Source of the DNA: Flaviaestuariibacter sp.
GTDB taxonomy: Bacteria > Bacteroidota > Bacteroidia > Chitinophagales > Chitinophagaceae
NCBI GenBank assembly: GCA_025963645.1
Contig: JAOQAI010000008.1
Location: forward strand, 1-64,000
DNA: 64,000 nucleotides
Reading direction: 5' to 3'
The notes under the pieces are model-generated. The model searched no databases. It saw only the letters and a program-made list of their open reading frames with translations, and was not told the origin of the DNA. Numbering within the stretch: position 1 is the first letter of the stretch; the number at the start of each line of letters is the position of its first letter. Both the position numbers and the translations under genes were made by a program. Of this stretch, positions 18,192-27,455 are shown one piece after another.

Positions 18192-19295
18192 TTAATTAGT
18201 TATTCTAATATTATCAATATAGATGACTTCCCCGCTGCCACCTGCAATGTCATTAAATCGAAGCACCAGTTGATTAAAACGAGCAGTCGCCGGTATTGCC
18301 GCTATTGTGCCGAAATCAAATACAAGCTCTTCCCATGCTCCAAAAGTGGTTAAGGGCATTTTTATAACTCCTACTCCATTTGAAGTAGCTCCGGTTCCGG
18401 CAACGGCCGCTTCCAATTCTATATTCAACTTCTTACCAATGTTTGCAGCATTTGGATTATAGACTAGAACTTTTACCTTTTTTCCATGTGCCAAGTTGAT
18501 TGGAATATTCAATGGACTATAGGTACCGCTCCATGATTCGGCATTAGAAGGCTTTTCGTATTTACCTACCATTGCGCTGGTATTTAATCCTGTAGCAGAA
18601 GGGTTAGCGACTTTTGAAAAATTCACATTTCCAAAAGTCCCGAAAAAATAATCAACGGCTGCCGTTTCAAAATCAATCGGAAATCCAAAAAGTGCCTTCG
18701 TAGCTGTAGTCGTGGCGGCACCCCCGCTTAATGCCACTACGCGTAACGTATAAGGAGTAGAAGTGCCAGCTGGGTAAATATGTGCAGGAAGTGTTTGACC
18801 AATTGCGAGGGGTGTACCGACTTCATTAGCTACATCCCCATAATAAACCAGGAATGACTTGGCGTATAAAGCGGTGGCGCTTACTGCCATATCGGCATTA
18901 GTGGTAATCATTACATTCTGAGGTGCTCTATAGGTTACTTGCAAGGGATAGGTGGTGGTTGTTTCTTTACCCGCTATATCCTTAGCAACGATCGACACTG
19001 TATAACTACCTTCCGGATAGGAATGAGTGGTGCTATTACCCGGCATTACCACAGCGGATGCATTTGCACCTGTGCCATGACCATAGTTAACAGTGAACGA
19101 TGATACTCCTTCTCCGGTAGGAGTGATCTTTACGTTCCCGGAGTTATCAGTACTGATATCAAATATTTTATTGACATTGCTGGAAGCTGCGGAATTCAAA
19201 AACGAAAGGTCATCACTGATACCTTCTTTTTTGTCACAGCTTATTACAGATAGCATTAAAAGAAATGCACTGTAAGAAAATAGTATCTTCTTCAT
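18192..19295 (-). CDS. PUL surface lipoprotein with PKD-like domains, probable glycan-binding protein
   Basis: A 367-aa lipoprotein (lipobox SVISC, Cys20). Residues about 45-125 and 128-210 look like two PKD/Ig-like domains (the first has TVNYGHGTGANAS and TYTVSIVAKD-like strands). Residues about 215-367 form a jelly-roll carbohydrate-binding-module-like domain (KKVKVLVYNPN, VIYIDNIRITN at the end, as in many CBM4/CBM-like folds). The gene follows susD by 13 bp. The architecture matches SGBP-B proteins of laminarin-type PULs. No enzymatic residues are visible. Confidence 0.8.
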   Translation of the reverse strand: MKKILFSYSAFLLMLSVISCDKKEGISDDLSFLNSAASSNVNKIFDISTDNSGNVKITPTGEGVSSFTVNYGHGTGANASAVVMPGNSTTHSYPEGSYTVSIVAKDIAGKETTTTYPLQVTYRAPQNVMITTNADMAVSATALYAKSFLVYYGDVANEVGTPLAIGQTLPAHIYPAGTSTPYTLRVVALSGGAATTTATKALFGFPIDFETAAVDYFFGTFGNVNFSKVANPSATGLNTSAMVGKYEKPSNAESWSGTYSPLNIPINLAHGKKVKVLVYNPNAANIGKKLNIELEAAVAGTGATSNGVGVIKMPLTTFGAWEELVFDFGTIAAIPATARFNQLVLRFNDIAGGSGEVIYIDNIRITN

Positions 19296-19308
19296 TCGTT
19301 TTTATTTA

Positions 19309-20823
19309 TTAGTTATAGCCCGGATTTTGGACCAATTTAGTTCCCTGTAACTCTTGTGAAGGAATTGGGAATACTTCATTTTTACCAGCTGTAAAACCTC
19401 GGCCTCCTAACTTTGAAACAGCATCGCCCCAGCGAACCAAGTCAAAGAAACGGTGTCCTTCGCCAGCTAATTCCAACCGACGTTCAGCTTTAATAGCTGT
19501 CATGGAAACAGGCACGGAGGGCAATCCAACTCTAGCCCTAACCGCATCTAGCAAAGCTTGAGCTCTCGCTCCCGTTCCACCTAATGCTTCTGCTTCTAAC
19601 AGATAGGTATCAGCTAGTCGGATTATATAATCATTTTGCTGGAAGTTCAACTCTACCGCTCCGCCACCGGTACGAATGTCAGATGGCTTGGGAATAAACT
19701 TCATAAGAAAGTAACCGGTGTTTTGGTAACCTTCAATATACCTAGCCTGGCCTGCTGCAGCCAATGTTTTTAGATCAAGAACGCTTGCTGCAAAACGAGG
19801 ATCATTCTTGATAGCATCATAAAAGTCCTGTGTCCATACATTAAAGCTCCAGCCTGAAGTATAAATATCCGGGGCACCAGCACCAACTTTTACATAGCTT
19901 CTTGGACCTACCATCTGTGCAGCTGTATTGCCTTCATCTGCACTGCTTCCCCAAAAACCCCAATCAGCGTTTGATTGATTGGTATGAACAGCCTCTAAAA
20001 GTGACTCGGAATTAAACTTATTCGTAAATACCCATAAAGCTGAATAATTGCTTAATAAACGGTTGCCATATTGGTTCGGCTGGCCGGGCGTACCGTTTAC
20101 TTGCGCCAATTGCGCTGCTGCTTCAGTCTTTTTATTATCATATAAAAAGACTTTCCCTAGCATCGCCTGCGCCGCTACTTTAGTAAACCTACCAGCTTCT
20201 GTTGCTAAAACAACCGAGCCAGGTAGATCTGGAATTGCCTCGGCAAGATCTTTCTCTATTTGTGCATATACTGCAGTAGGAGAAGCCTGTGTAACGTTGT
20301 AAATTTCGTTAGTACTCAAAGGCTCAAGCAGAAGAGGGACATTCTTAAACATTCTTACCAGGTTAAAATAGTAAGTTGCTCTCAGTGCTTTCATTTCAGC
20401 TGTGAAGCGCTTCTTTTCAGCATCACCCATTGGTATATTAGGCAGCTTTTGAAGCAAAATATTTGTTCTGAAAATGCCTTGGTAATGATCACTCCAAAAG
20501 CTTCGAGGTACAGTATTAGCGTTGAGTGTATAATTGGAGAAGCCTTGAATACCTGCTCCATCTGTTGCACCTCCGCCACCTGCAAAGTTGTCATCAGAGC
20601 CGGCATTCAGCATGGTTATCATGTTCTCAAACCCGCCAGCATTCTTGCGCATTACATCATAAGCAGCAACAAGGCCTGCATATGCTTGATCACGATTTGA
20701 ATAATAATTCTCTGTAAGGAATTGACCTTGAGGTCTGATCTCAATGAAATCTTTTTTACAAGATCCCAACAGCAGCAGCATTGCGTTTGCAACAAAGGCC
20801 GTCTTTAAATAAATATTTTTCAT
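19309..20823 (-). CDS. susD: SusD-family outer-membrane glycan-binding lipoprotein
   Basis: A 504-aa lipoprotein (lipobox LLLGSC, Cys22) with the RagB/SusD fold. The helical TPR-like N-terminal half (MKALRATYYFNLVRMFKNVPLL, cut here to its core KALRATYYFNLVRMF) and the C-terminal hallmark (ERRLELAGEGHRFFDLVRW followed by FPIPSQEL) are typical. It forms the lid on the SusC pore and binds the oligosaccharide. The start lies 18 bp after the susC stop, so the two are co-transcribed. Length is normal for the family. Confidence 0.95.
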   Translation of the reverse strand: MKNIYLKTAFVANAMLLLLGSCKKDFIEIRPQGQFLTENYYSNRDQAYAGLVAAYDVMRKNAGGFENMITMLNAGSDDNFAGGGGATDGAGIQGFSNYTLNANTVPRSFWSDHYQGIFRTNILLQKLPNIPMGDAEKKRFTAEMKALRATYYFNLVRMFKNVPLLLEPLSTNEIYNVTQASPTAVYAQIEKDLAEAIPDLPGSVVLATEAGRFTKVAAQAMLGKVFLYDNKKTEAAAQLAQVNGTPGQPNQYGNRLLSNYSALWVFTNKFNSESLLEAVHTNQSNADWGFWGSSADEGNTAAQMVGPRSYVKVGAGAPDIYTSGWSFNVWTQDFYDAIKNDPRFAASVLDLKTLAAAGQARYIEGYQNTGYFLMKFIPKPSDIRTGGGAVELNFQQNDYIIRLADTYLLEAEALGGTGARAQALLDAVRARVGLPSVPVSMTAIKAERRLELAGEGHRFFDLVRWGDAVSKLGGRGFTAGKNEVFPIPSQELQGTKLVQNPGYN

Positions 20824-20841
20824 AATTGCAAGATTATTTGG

Positions 20842-23800
20842 TTAAAAGGATAATTGCAGACCGCCAAGAATAGTACGGGCTTGAGGATATTGTCCCCTAT
20901 CAATTCCAAAGATTCCACCACCTACTTCCGGATCGTATCCAGAGTAGTTGGTCATTGTAAATAAATTCTCAGCAGTTACATAAACCCGGAACCGGGAAAC
21001 ACCTAGTCTATTAAATAAGTTGTTTGGCAGCGTATATCCAAGTTGCAGCACTTTCAGGCGCAGGTAATCACCTTTCTCCAAATAGAAATCCGACATTCTG
21101 CTAAAGTTACCATTAGGATCAGCATCATTCAGTCTTGGGAAATCAGTAGAAGTACCTTCTCCCGTCCAACGGCTCAAAGCTTTAGTTGAATAGTTTGACG
21201 TTAGGATATCTAAACGGCGCAAGCCCTGAAAAATCTTGTTACCTGCTACACCTTGTGCGAAGGCTGTAAAATCAAATCCTTTATAATCCATATTGATGGT
21301 AAACCCGAAAGTGTACTTTGGAATTGGACTACCGAGGAAGGTTTTGTCGAGATCGCCATCCGTGATCTGACCATCGCCGTTCAAGTCAGCCCAAATAAAG
21401 TCCCCTGGACGTGCATTCGGTTGTATAAGATTTCCGTTTTTGCCTTTGTGATTTTGAATTTGGGCTTCGTTTTGAAATATGCCGAGTCTTTGGTAACCCC
21501 AAAAACTGTTAAACGCTTCGCCTACCTGTGTACGGGTGATTGTGCCCATAGACTGGAAACTTGCACCACCACCCAGGAAGTTTGTATCGGCGGCCACATA
21601 GGTAACCTCATTCTTTAGGTAAGATCCATTTGCATTGATCGAAAAATTCAAGTTCCCAAAACGCTTTCTGTAGCCTAATTCGACTTCTATACCGGTATTT
21701 TTCATATCTGCCACATTACCGGTAGGATTGGCGGAAACACCCACATAACCAGGGATAATCACCGGACGTAGGATACCGGTTGTTTTCTTATCAAACAAGT
21801 TTACAGTTAAGTTGAATGCATTAAACAGTTGCGCATCTATGCCTATATCCGAAGACCTGGTTTCTTCCCAACCTAAATCCGGATTATCAAGCGTTTCAGG
21901 AGCGTATCCGGTGGTTACAACACCGGAATTACCAAGCGAATAATTATAGCCGCCTACAACCCTTGATACATATTGAAAATCTCCACTGGCGTCATTACCC
22001 ACAACTCCATAGCCGCCTCTGATTTTTAAATTATTAACGACATTGTTTGTAGCCCAGAAACGCTCTTTGCTAATGTTCCAACCAGCTGAGAAGGATGGAA
22101 AGACCCCAAATTTATTGTTTGCGCCAAAACGTGTTGATCCGTCACGGCGAACGATACCTGTAAAAAAGTATTTATCTAAATAGCTGTAATTAAGACGACT
22201 GAATAGAGAGATTATTTTATGCTCTGTAAAATCTCCTGCGTAACCATCTCGGTTAGCTAGTCCCACATCAAACCGGAAGGAGGCGTCGCGATAATCTGAA
22301 ATTGGCAAATTATAAAAGGTCATTCCTACATTTCCGCCGATATTTTCGACATAAGTGCCCTGACCTATTAAGAGTGTAAAGTCATGGTCGCCAAACTTCC
22401 TGTTATAATCCGCTGTGTTCTCAATGTTCCAATTGAATACCCGGTTCTCCCCTTTATTATAGCTGTTTTTGTTTGTAGAAACAGTTGAACTGAGGTAATA
22501 CAAAGGAGTAAAGCCCAAATTGCCATAGTATGCTTTTTTTATTCCAACGGTGGAACGCAATCTCAGTCCTTTAATTGGTGCCGCTTCAAGGAAAGCGTTT
22601 CCCACAATGTCATCTGACCAACCATATCCACCTAATCGGGTTTGGATATACGCCAGCGGATTAGTCATTTCCTGACCTACATAGTTAGAGATGCCATATG
22701 GATTTCCTTTAGCGTCTCTAATCAAATTTGGGTTACTATAAATAACTGCATTTGGCTGGCTGGCAACATCTGTTACAACTAATGGAGTGATCGGATCCAA
22801 ATTGATGGCAGAGCTTAACGGACCGCCAAACTCACTATTGGTATTTCCTAACCCCATAGCTTTCTGGTTAGTGTAGCCCAACGTTTGCCCAAACGTAAAT
22901 ATCCTGGAAAGCTTATGAGTAGAATTAAGTCGGATATTTATTTTCTTATAATTAGAGATATCAGTAGCAACTATGCCCTGTTGGTCTTGCAATCCAGCAG
23001 ATACGTAAAAAGTTGATCTTTCACCTCCGCCGCTTAAGCTTATTTCATGTAAATAGCGCTTAGCTGAGTTATTGAAAATAGCTTTTTGCCAATCAGTACC
23101 TACCCCTAAAGTAGATACGTCTGAGAATACTACATCCTTGCCTGCTGCTACAGAGCTCTCATTTCTGAGTAAGGCATATTGCGTAGCATTCAAAAGGTTG
23201 AGCATTTTTGCTGGTGCAGAACTTCCGTAAAAGCCGTTGTAGTTTACTACTGGCTTTCCAGACCGACCTTTCTTTGTAGTCACTAAAATAACGCCTGTTG
23301 CGGCACGTGTACCATAAATAGCTGAGGATGCAGCATCCTTTAGCACTTCGATTGACTCGATATCTGATTGGTTAAGGTAGCCTATCCCACCCGCATCTAT
23401 TACTACCCCATCAACAACCCAGAGCGGATTGTTATTATTGAAAGTAGTGATGCCCCGCACTCGAATTGTTGAGCTAGAACCTGGTTGTCCAGAGTTTTGG
23501 AGAACAGTTACACCAGAAACTCTTCCTTGCAAGGCTTGCTCAATACGCCCATTGGGTACATTTTCCAAGTCTTTCGCCTTAACACTTGAAATCGCACCTG
23601 TCAAAGTGGCTCTTCTTTGCGTTCCATAACCCACCACTACAACTTCATTCAACGTGTTAGGTTGATCAGTGAGTACAACAGAAATTGAATTTGAACTTGC
23701 AATAGGAATTTCCTGAACCGACATGCCTGTAAAAGAAACAACCAATGCTTTTGCATTTGTGGGTATAGAGAGTGTAAAATTCCCACTTTCGTCTGAAGAA

Positions 23801-23964
23801 GTGGCAATTGTAGTCCCTTTTACCATAACTGTTGCTCCAGCTAAAGGAGCATTGGTAGCTTGAGAGGTGATTTTACCGGTAATTTGCCGGTTTTGTGCAA
23901 AAGTCTGTAGTAATAGACTATGCACCAGAAGGACTACGCAGGTAAGCGCAATTTTCATTTTCAT
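20842..23964 (-). CDS. susC: SusC/RagA-type TonB-dependent outer-membrane oligosaccharide transporter
   Basis: About 1040 aa. A signal peptide is followed by a carboxypeptidase-regulatory-like domain (about 28-110), the TonB-box/plug region (VVVGYGTQRR near residue 115; plug to about 230 with VDGVVID and SSAIYGTRAA), and a long beta-barrel ending in an aromatic residue (LGGLQLSF). The annotated frame could begin two codons earlier at a TTG; the ATG at 23964 is preferred, with a further ATG two codons on. It imports oligosaccharides together with the SusD protein. It is the first gene of the PUL operon; candidate operators lie 100-125 bp upstream of the start. Confidence 0.96.
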   Translation of the reverse strand: MKMKIALTCVVLLVHSLLLQTFAQNRQITGKITSQATNAPLAGATVMVKGTTIATSSDESGNFTLSIPTNAKALVVSFTGMSVQEIPIASSNSISVVLTDQPNTLNEVVVVGYGTQRRATLTGAISSVKAKDLENVPNGRIEQALQGRVSGVTVLQNSGQPGSSSTIRVRGITTFNNNNPLWVVDGVVIDAGGIGYLNQSDIESIEVLKDAASSAIYGTRAATGVILVTTKKGRSGKPVVNYNGFYGSSAPAKMLNLLNATQYALLRNESSVAAGKDVVFSDVSTLGVGTDWQKAIFNNSAKRYLHEISLSGGGERSTFYVSAGLQDQQGIVATDISNYKKINIRLNSTHKLSRIFTFGQTLGYTNQKAMGLGNTNSEFGGPLSSAINLDPITPLVVTDVASQPNAVIYSNPNLIRDAKGNPYGISNYVGQEMTNPLAYIQTRLGGYGWSDDIVGNAFLEAAPIKGLRLRSTVGIKKAYYGNLGFTPLYYLSSTVSTNKNSYNKGENRVFNWNIENTADYNRKFGDHDFTLLIGQGTYVENIGGNVGMTFYNLPISDYRDASFRFDVGLANRDGYAGDFTEHKIISLFSRLNYSYLDKYFFTGIVRRDGSTRFGANNKFGVFPSFSAGWNISKERFWATNNVVNNLKIRGGYGVVGNDASGDFQYVSRVVGGYNYSLGNSGVVTTGYAPETLDNPDLGWEETRSSDIGIDAQLFNAFNLTVNLFDKKTTGILRPVIIPGYVGVSANPTGNVADMKNTGIEVELGYRKRFGNLNFSINANGSYLKNEVTYVAADTNFLGGGASFQSMGTITRTQVGEAFNSFWGYQRLGIFQNEAQIQNHKGKNGNLIQPNARPGDFIWADLNGDGQITDGDLDKTFLGSPIPKYTFGFTINMDYKGFDFTAFAQGVAGNKIFQGLRRLDILTSNYSTKALSRWTGEGTSTDFPRLNDADPNGNFSRMSDFYLEKGDYLRLKVLQLGYTLPNNLFNRLGVSRFRVYVTAENLFTMTNYSGYDPEVGGGIFGIDRGQYPQARTILGGLQLSF

Positions 23965-24028
23965 ACACAAGCGTTTTTTGATTTAAGCAAGATTTGATTT
24001 CGGCGTTAACTTGTTATTAACACGGCAG

Positions 24029-24036
24029 TAAAAGTA
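24029..24036 (-). promoter_or_regulatory. Possible -7 box of the susC promoter
   Basis: On the minus strand TACTTTTA matches seven of eight positions of the Bacteroidota TAnnTTTG box. It lies about 65 bp upstream of the susC ATG. No good -33 TTG is present, as is common for activator-dependent promoters. Confidence 0.35.
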
Positions 24037-24066
24037 TCATTTTCATATCCTTATACCTATTTTCTA

Positions 24067-24140
24067 ACTACATCACTACTACATCAAACGTTTAGTTAAA
24101 GGTTTATCTAGGCATTTTATACCACTTCACCACTACATCA
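24067..24140. promoter_or_regulatory. Three copies of ACTACATCA: candidate PUL operator
   Basis: The exact word ACTACATCA occurs at 24067-24075, 24078-24086 and 24132-24140, all in the same orientation, in the gap between divergent susC and its regulator. The first two are 11 bp apart (one helical turn), as expected for a dimer or tandem binding. They lie about 40-60 bp upstream of the possible susC -7 box, a typical activator position. The third is 41 bp upstream of the regulator start and may serve autoregulation. Repeats are seen directly; binding by the adjacent LuxR-type regulator is inferred. Confidence 0.6.
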
Positions 24141-24180
24141 ATCAAAAAACATTAGTTTCACATCTGACATTTTCTTTATT

Positions 24181-27057
24181 ATGTTATCGAAGTGTATTTT
24201 TTTGTTTTATACAATTTTGGTTGCGAATTGGGTACATGCGCAGAACACAATTGGATTACCCGAGATTATCAACTATTCCAAAAAAACCTATGGAGGTGGA
24301 AGCCAAAGTTGGGATATAAAACAAGATAAAAATGGAGTTTTGTACTTTGCCAATAATGATGGTTTACTGGTTTTCGACGGTAATTATTGGAAGACATTTC
24401 CATTACCTAATAAAACAATCATCCGATCCGTTGAAATTGGCAACGACAAAATATTTGTAGGTGGCCAGGATGAATTTGGCTACTTCGCACCGGACGTAAA
24501 TGGCAAATTAGCTTATCACTCTTTACGGAATCTAATTCCGGCAAAAGAGCGCTCGTTTGCAGATGTTTGGGATATCCAATTCTTTGAAAATCAATGGTTT
24601 TTTAGAACTAGCAGTAAAATTTTCCAATTTGTAGATGATAAGATAACGATTTCTCATAGTTCGGACTGGCGCTTTTTGGGCATTAGTAATAACCACTTGT
24701 TTGCCCAAGATTACACACACGGGCTACTACGCTTTAAAAATGGCATCTGGGAACCGATTTTGAAGGAAGAGTCCTATCCTAAAGGTTTTCTGGTTACCGG
24801 CATTATGCCCTTCGGTAAGGATAGCTCTTTGGTTACTACTTTTCGCAATGGCACATTTATACTTACCAGCACGTCCTTAATTCCCTTTAAAACCGCAGCA
24901 TTAGAAAAAATTGCTTCTAAACTCATCTACACTGCCCTCATGGCTGATAAAGACCATTTTTTATTAGCTACTACCCTGGAAGGTTGTTTTGTCGTTGATC
25001 GCAAAGGTGCCATTGTTCAAAGTTTTACCCGGCAGGAAGGACTTCAAAATAATAATATTCTTTCTGCCTTTTTTGATCGCGATAAAAATCTCTGGTTGGG
25101 TTTGGATAATGGAATCGATTTTATTGCATATGATAGCCCGATAAAACATATTTACACCTCTCTACAGAATGAAGGATCTGGCTACGCTTCTATTTTAAGT
25201 AAGAACCAACTTTATATTGGTACTTCGAACGGGCTATACTCAGTTCCCCTTTACCCGGTAAAAGACTTAAGTTTTCTGAAAGGTTCTTTCCAGCCTGTGG
25301 CGAATTCCCGTGGGCAGGTATGGAATCTCTCCGAGGTGAATGGCCAGTTACTTATGGGACATCACGAAGGTGCTTTTTTTATTGAAAATGATAAAGCTAC
25401 CTTACTGGATAATAGTTTCGGTTATTGGACCTTTCAGCCCTTTTATAATGTTTTACCCTCTTCGCTCATGGTCACGGGGAATTATAATGGTATTAATCTT
25501 TTCGATTACAAACAAAATACCTATAAGAAAAATCCATCAGCAGCAGTATTTGCGTCGGCCCGATTCGTAACCATTGATAATACAGACCAAACCATTTGGG
25601 TAGCGCATCCTTATAAAGGTATTTATAAGGTTCAATTCGATGGTGAGTTAAAGGCAAAAACAAAGCTTTATACCACTCGTGATGGGCTATTCACGATCAA
25701 TAACAACTATGTTTTCAAGGTAAAAAACCACATTATAACAACTACCGAGAAGGGTGTCTATGAATATAATTCTGCTAAGGATAGTTTTGAACCCTCTAAT
25801 TATCTTAAGCATTTCCTTAATCAATCCAATATCCACTATTTAAAAGAAGATGGCGCCGGTAATATTTGGTTTGTACATGATAAGAAAGTCGGAGTAGTAG
25901 ATTTTAGCTTTAAGAACCCCAGAAAAATTTATTTCCCGGAGCTAACCGACAAACTAGTAAATGGATTTGAATTTATATATCCTATCAACAACAACAATAT
26001 ATTAATAGGATCGGAAAAAGGTTTTGTACATATCAATTATGAAAAGTACAACCAAAGTAAGATTGCGCCTCAGGTATTAATACGCTCAGTAAGAGCTTTT
26101 GGAAAAACAGATAGCGTACTATTTGGCGGGTTCAAAGCTTCAGAACTTAAGAGTGACGATCACTATATTGCAAATCCCTGGAATTCCATATCATTTGAAT
26201 TCTCTTCTACATTATACGGTCAGGGAGAGAATATTGAATATAGCTATATGTTAAAGGGGTATGATAAGGGTTGGTCTGAGTGGTCTAAAAAAGTAGCAAA
26301 AGAATATACATATTTACCAGGCGGCTCCTACACCTTTCAAGTTAAAGCTCGGACAAATCTCGGTAACGAGTCGAGTATCGAAACATACAGTTTCACCATA
26401 CTTCCCCCTTGGTATAAAAGCTATTGGGCTTACTCATTTTATACCTGTCTTGTATTTTTTATTGGTTACCTACTTTATCGGTCACAAAAGAAGAAGTTCA
26501 TTCTACAACAAAGAAAATATGAGGAAGAGCAAAGAAAACTCCAATACTTACATCAATTGGAACTAGAAAAAACAGAAAAGGAACTCATTAAACTACGAAA
26601 CGAAAAGCTGGAAGCTGAAATTGCCCATAAAAACACAGAATTAGCCTCTACAGCTATGCACTTGGTTCAAAAGGGTGAAATGATGACGAAGATTAAAGAG
26701 GAAATGACCCGTATTAAAAAGAATCTGGACAGCGGAAAAACCTCTGATGATTTTAAAAAGATCATCAAAACACTTAATGAAGAAGACAAAATAAATGAAG
26801 ACTGGGAAAACTTCGCTATTCACTTTGACAAAGTACATAGTGACTTCTTAACCGCACTTAAGAATAAGTATCCTGCTCTCACGCCTAATGAACTGAAACT
26901 AAGCGCCTATCTACGTATGAATCTTAGTAGCAAGGAGGTAGCACAACTTATGAATATATCTGTCCGGGGTGTTGAAATTAGCCGATATCGATTGCGAAGA
27001 AAACTGCAACTATCTACCGAAATGAACTTATTCGAGTTTTTAATAAATATAAAATAG
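24181..27057 (+). CDS. Membrane-spanning one-component regulator: propeller sensor, Y_Y_Y domain and LuxR-type HTH
   Basis: A 958-aa protein. A signal peptide (1-20) precedes a two-component-regulator-type propeller (about 35-650; blades such as WDIKQDKNGVLYFANNDGLL and KNLWLGLDNGIDFI). A Y_Y_Y domain (about 670-740, WSEWSKKVAKEYTYLPGGSY) is followed by one membrane helix (747-767), a long charged coiled coil (about 770-850) and a LuxR-like HTH (about 895-950, LTPNELKLSAYLRMNLSSKE). There is no histidine kinase, ATPase or receiver. The sensor half should be periplasmic and the HTH cytoplasmic, so it can link a sugar signal directly to DNA. Divergent from susC; it is the likely PUL activator. 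Confidence 0.88.
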   Translation: MLSKCIFLFYTILVANWVHAQNTIGLPEIINYSKKTYGGGSQSWDIKQDKNGVLYFANNDGLLVFDGNYWKTFPLPNKTIIRSVEIGNDKIFVGGQDEFGYFAPDVNGKLAYHSLRNLIPAKERSFADVWDIQFFENQWFFRTSSKIFQFVDDKITISHSSDWRFLGISNNHLFAQDYTHGLLRFKNGIWEPILKEESYPKGFLVTGIMPFGKDSSLVTTFRNGTFILTSTSLIPFKTAALEKIASKLIYTALMADKDHFLLATTLEGCFVVDRKGAIVQSFTRQEGLQNNNILSAFFDRDKNLWLGLDNGIDFIAYDSPIKHIYTSLQNEGSGYASILSKNQLYIGTSNGLYSVPLYPVKDLSFLKGSFQPVANSRGQVWNLSEVNGQLLMGHHEGAFFIENDKATLLDNSFGYWTFQPFYNVLPSSLMVTGNYNGINLFDYKQNTYKKNPSAAVFASARFVTIDNTDQTIWVAHPYKGIYKVQFDGELKAKTKLYTTRDGLFTINNNYVFKVKNHIITTTEKGVYEYNSAKDSFEPSNYLKHFLNQSNIHYLKEDGAGNIWFVHDKKVGVVDFSFKNPRKIYFPELTDKLVNGFEFIYPINNNNILIGSEKGFVHINYEKYNQSKIAPQVLIRSVRAFGKTDSVLFGGFKASELKSDDHYIANPWNSISFEFSSTLYGQGENIEYSYMLKGYDKGWSEWSKKVAKEYTYLPGGSYTFQVKARTNLGNESSIETYSFTILPPWYKSYWAYSFYTCLVFFIGYLLYRSQKKKFILQQRKYEEEQRKLQYLHQLELEKTEKELIKLRNEKLEAEIAHKNTELASTAMHLVQKGEMMTKIKEEMTRIKKNLDSGKTSDDFKKIIKTLNEEDKINEDWENFAIHFDKVHSDFLTALKNKYPALTPNELKLSAYLRMNLSSKEVAQLMNISVRGVEISRYRLRRKLQLSTEMNLFEFLINIK

Positions 27058-27085
27058 CGAACGATCTAGTATTTATGAATACCCA

Positions 27086-27108
27086 GACAGCCTATGGCTT
27101 GTCATTTT
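27086..27108 (+). terminator. Possible terminator after the PUL regulator
   Basis: GACAGCC, loop TAT, GGCTTGTC (one bulged T) followed by four T. It lies 29 bp after the regulator stop. Short stem and T-run make it weak. Confidence 0.3.
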
Positions 27109-27455
27109 GAGTAATGTGTTATGCAGAAAGTCAACAAAGTACTTTGGAGGCCGTGACAAAGAACGATGATCGACAATTACATTTTCAGGCTTTCCAGACC
27201 TAATCAATTTGGTTAATGTGCTTACCCTTAAGATCACTTCAACTTCATTATCCTCAACTCCACCATATGCTTCCCCGGTTGTATTACAATGGTAGCTCAC
27301 CATAGATTGCAGAATGTTGCTTCCGATTTCTGAAACAACATAAGCTTCTTTATACCATAGGACCCGCTGGCGCTATTAATGGTATGCCTGGCTGCCCGGG
27401 TAATTTTAGTTCTAATTTTCGGAGGTAAACTAATCACATATAACTGTTGTATGCC
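27109..27455. other. Intergenic region between convergent genes, no supported gene
   Basis: The gap between the regulator (plus) and the 284-aa gene (minus). A 76-codon minus-strand ORF (27073-27303) has no recognisable family, no signal peptide and overlaps the candidate terminator. I do not call it. Confidence 0.35.

Noticed and set aside
27073-27303. 76-codon minus-strand ORF
   Set aside because: No family, no signal peptide, overlaps a possible terminator, and lacks support from either neighbour.
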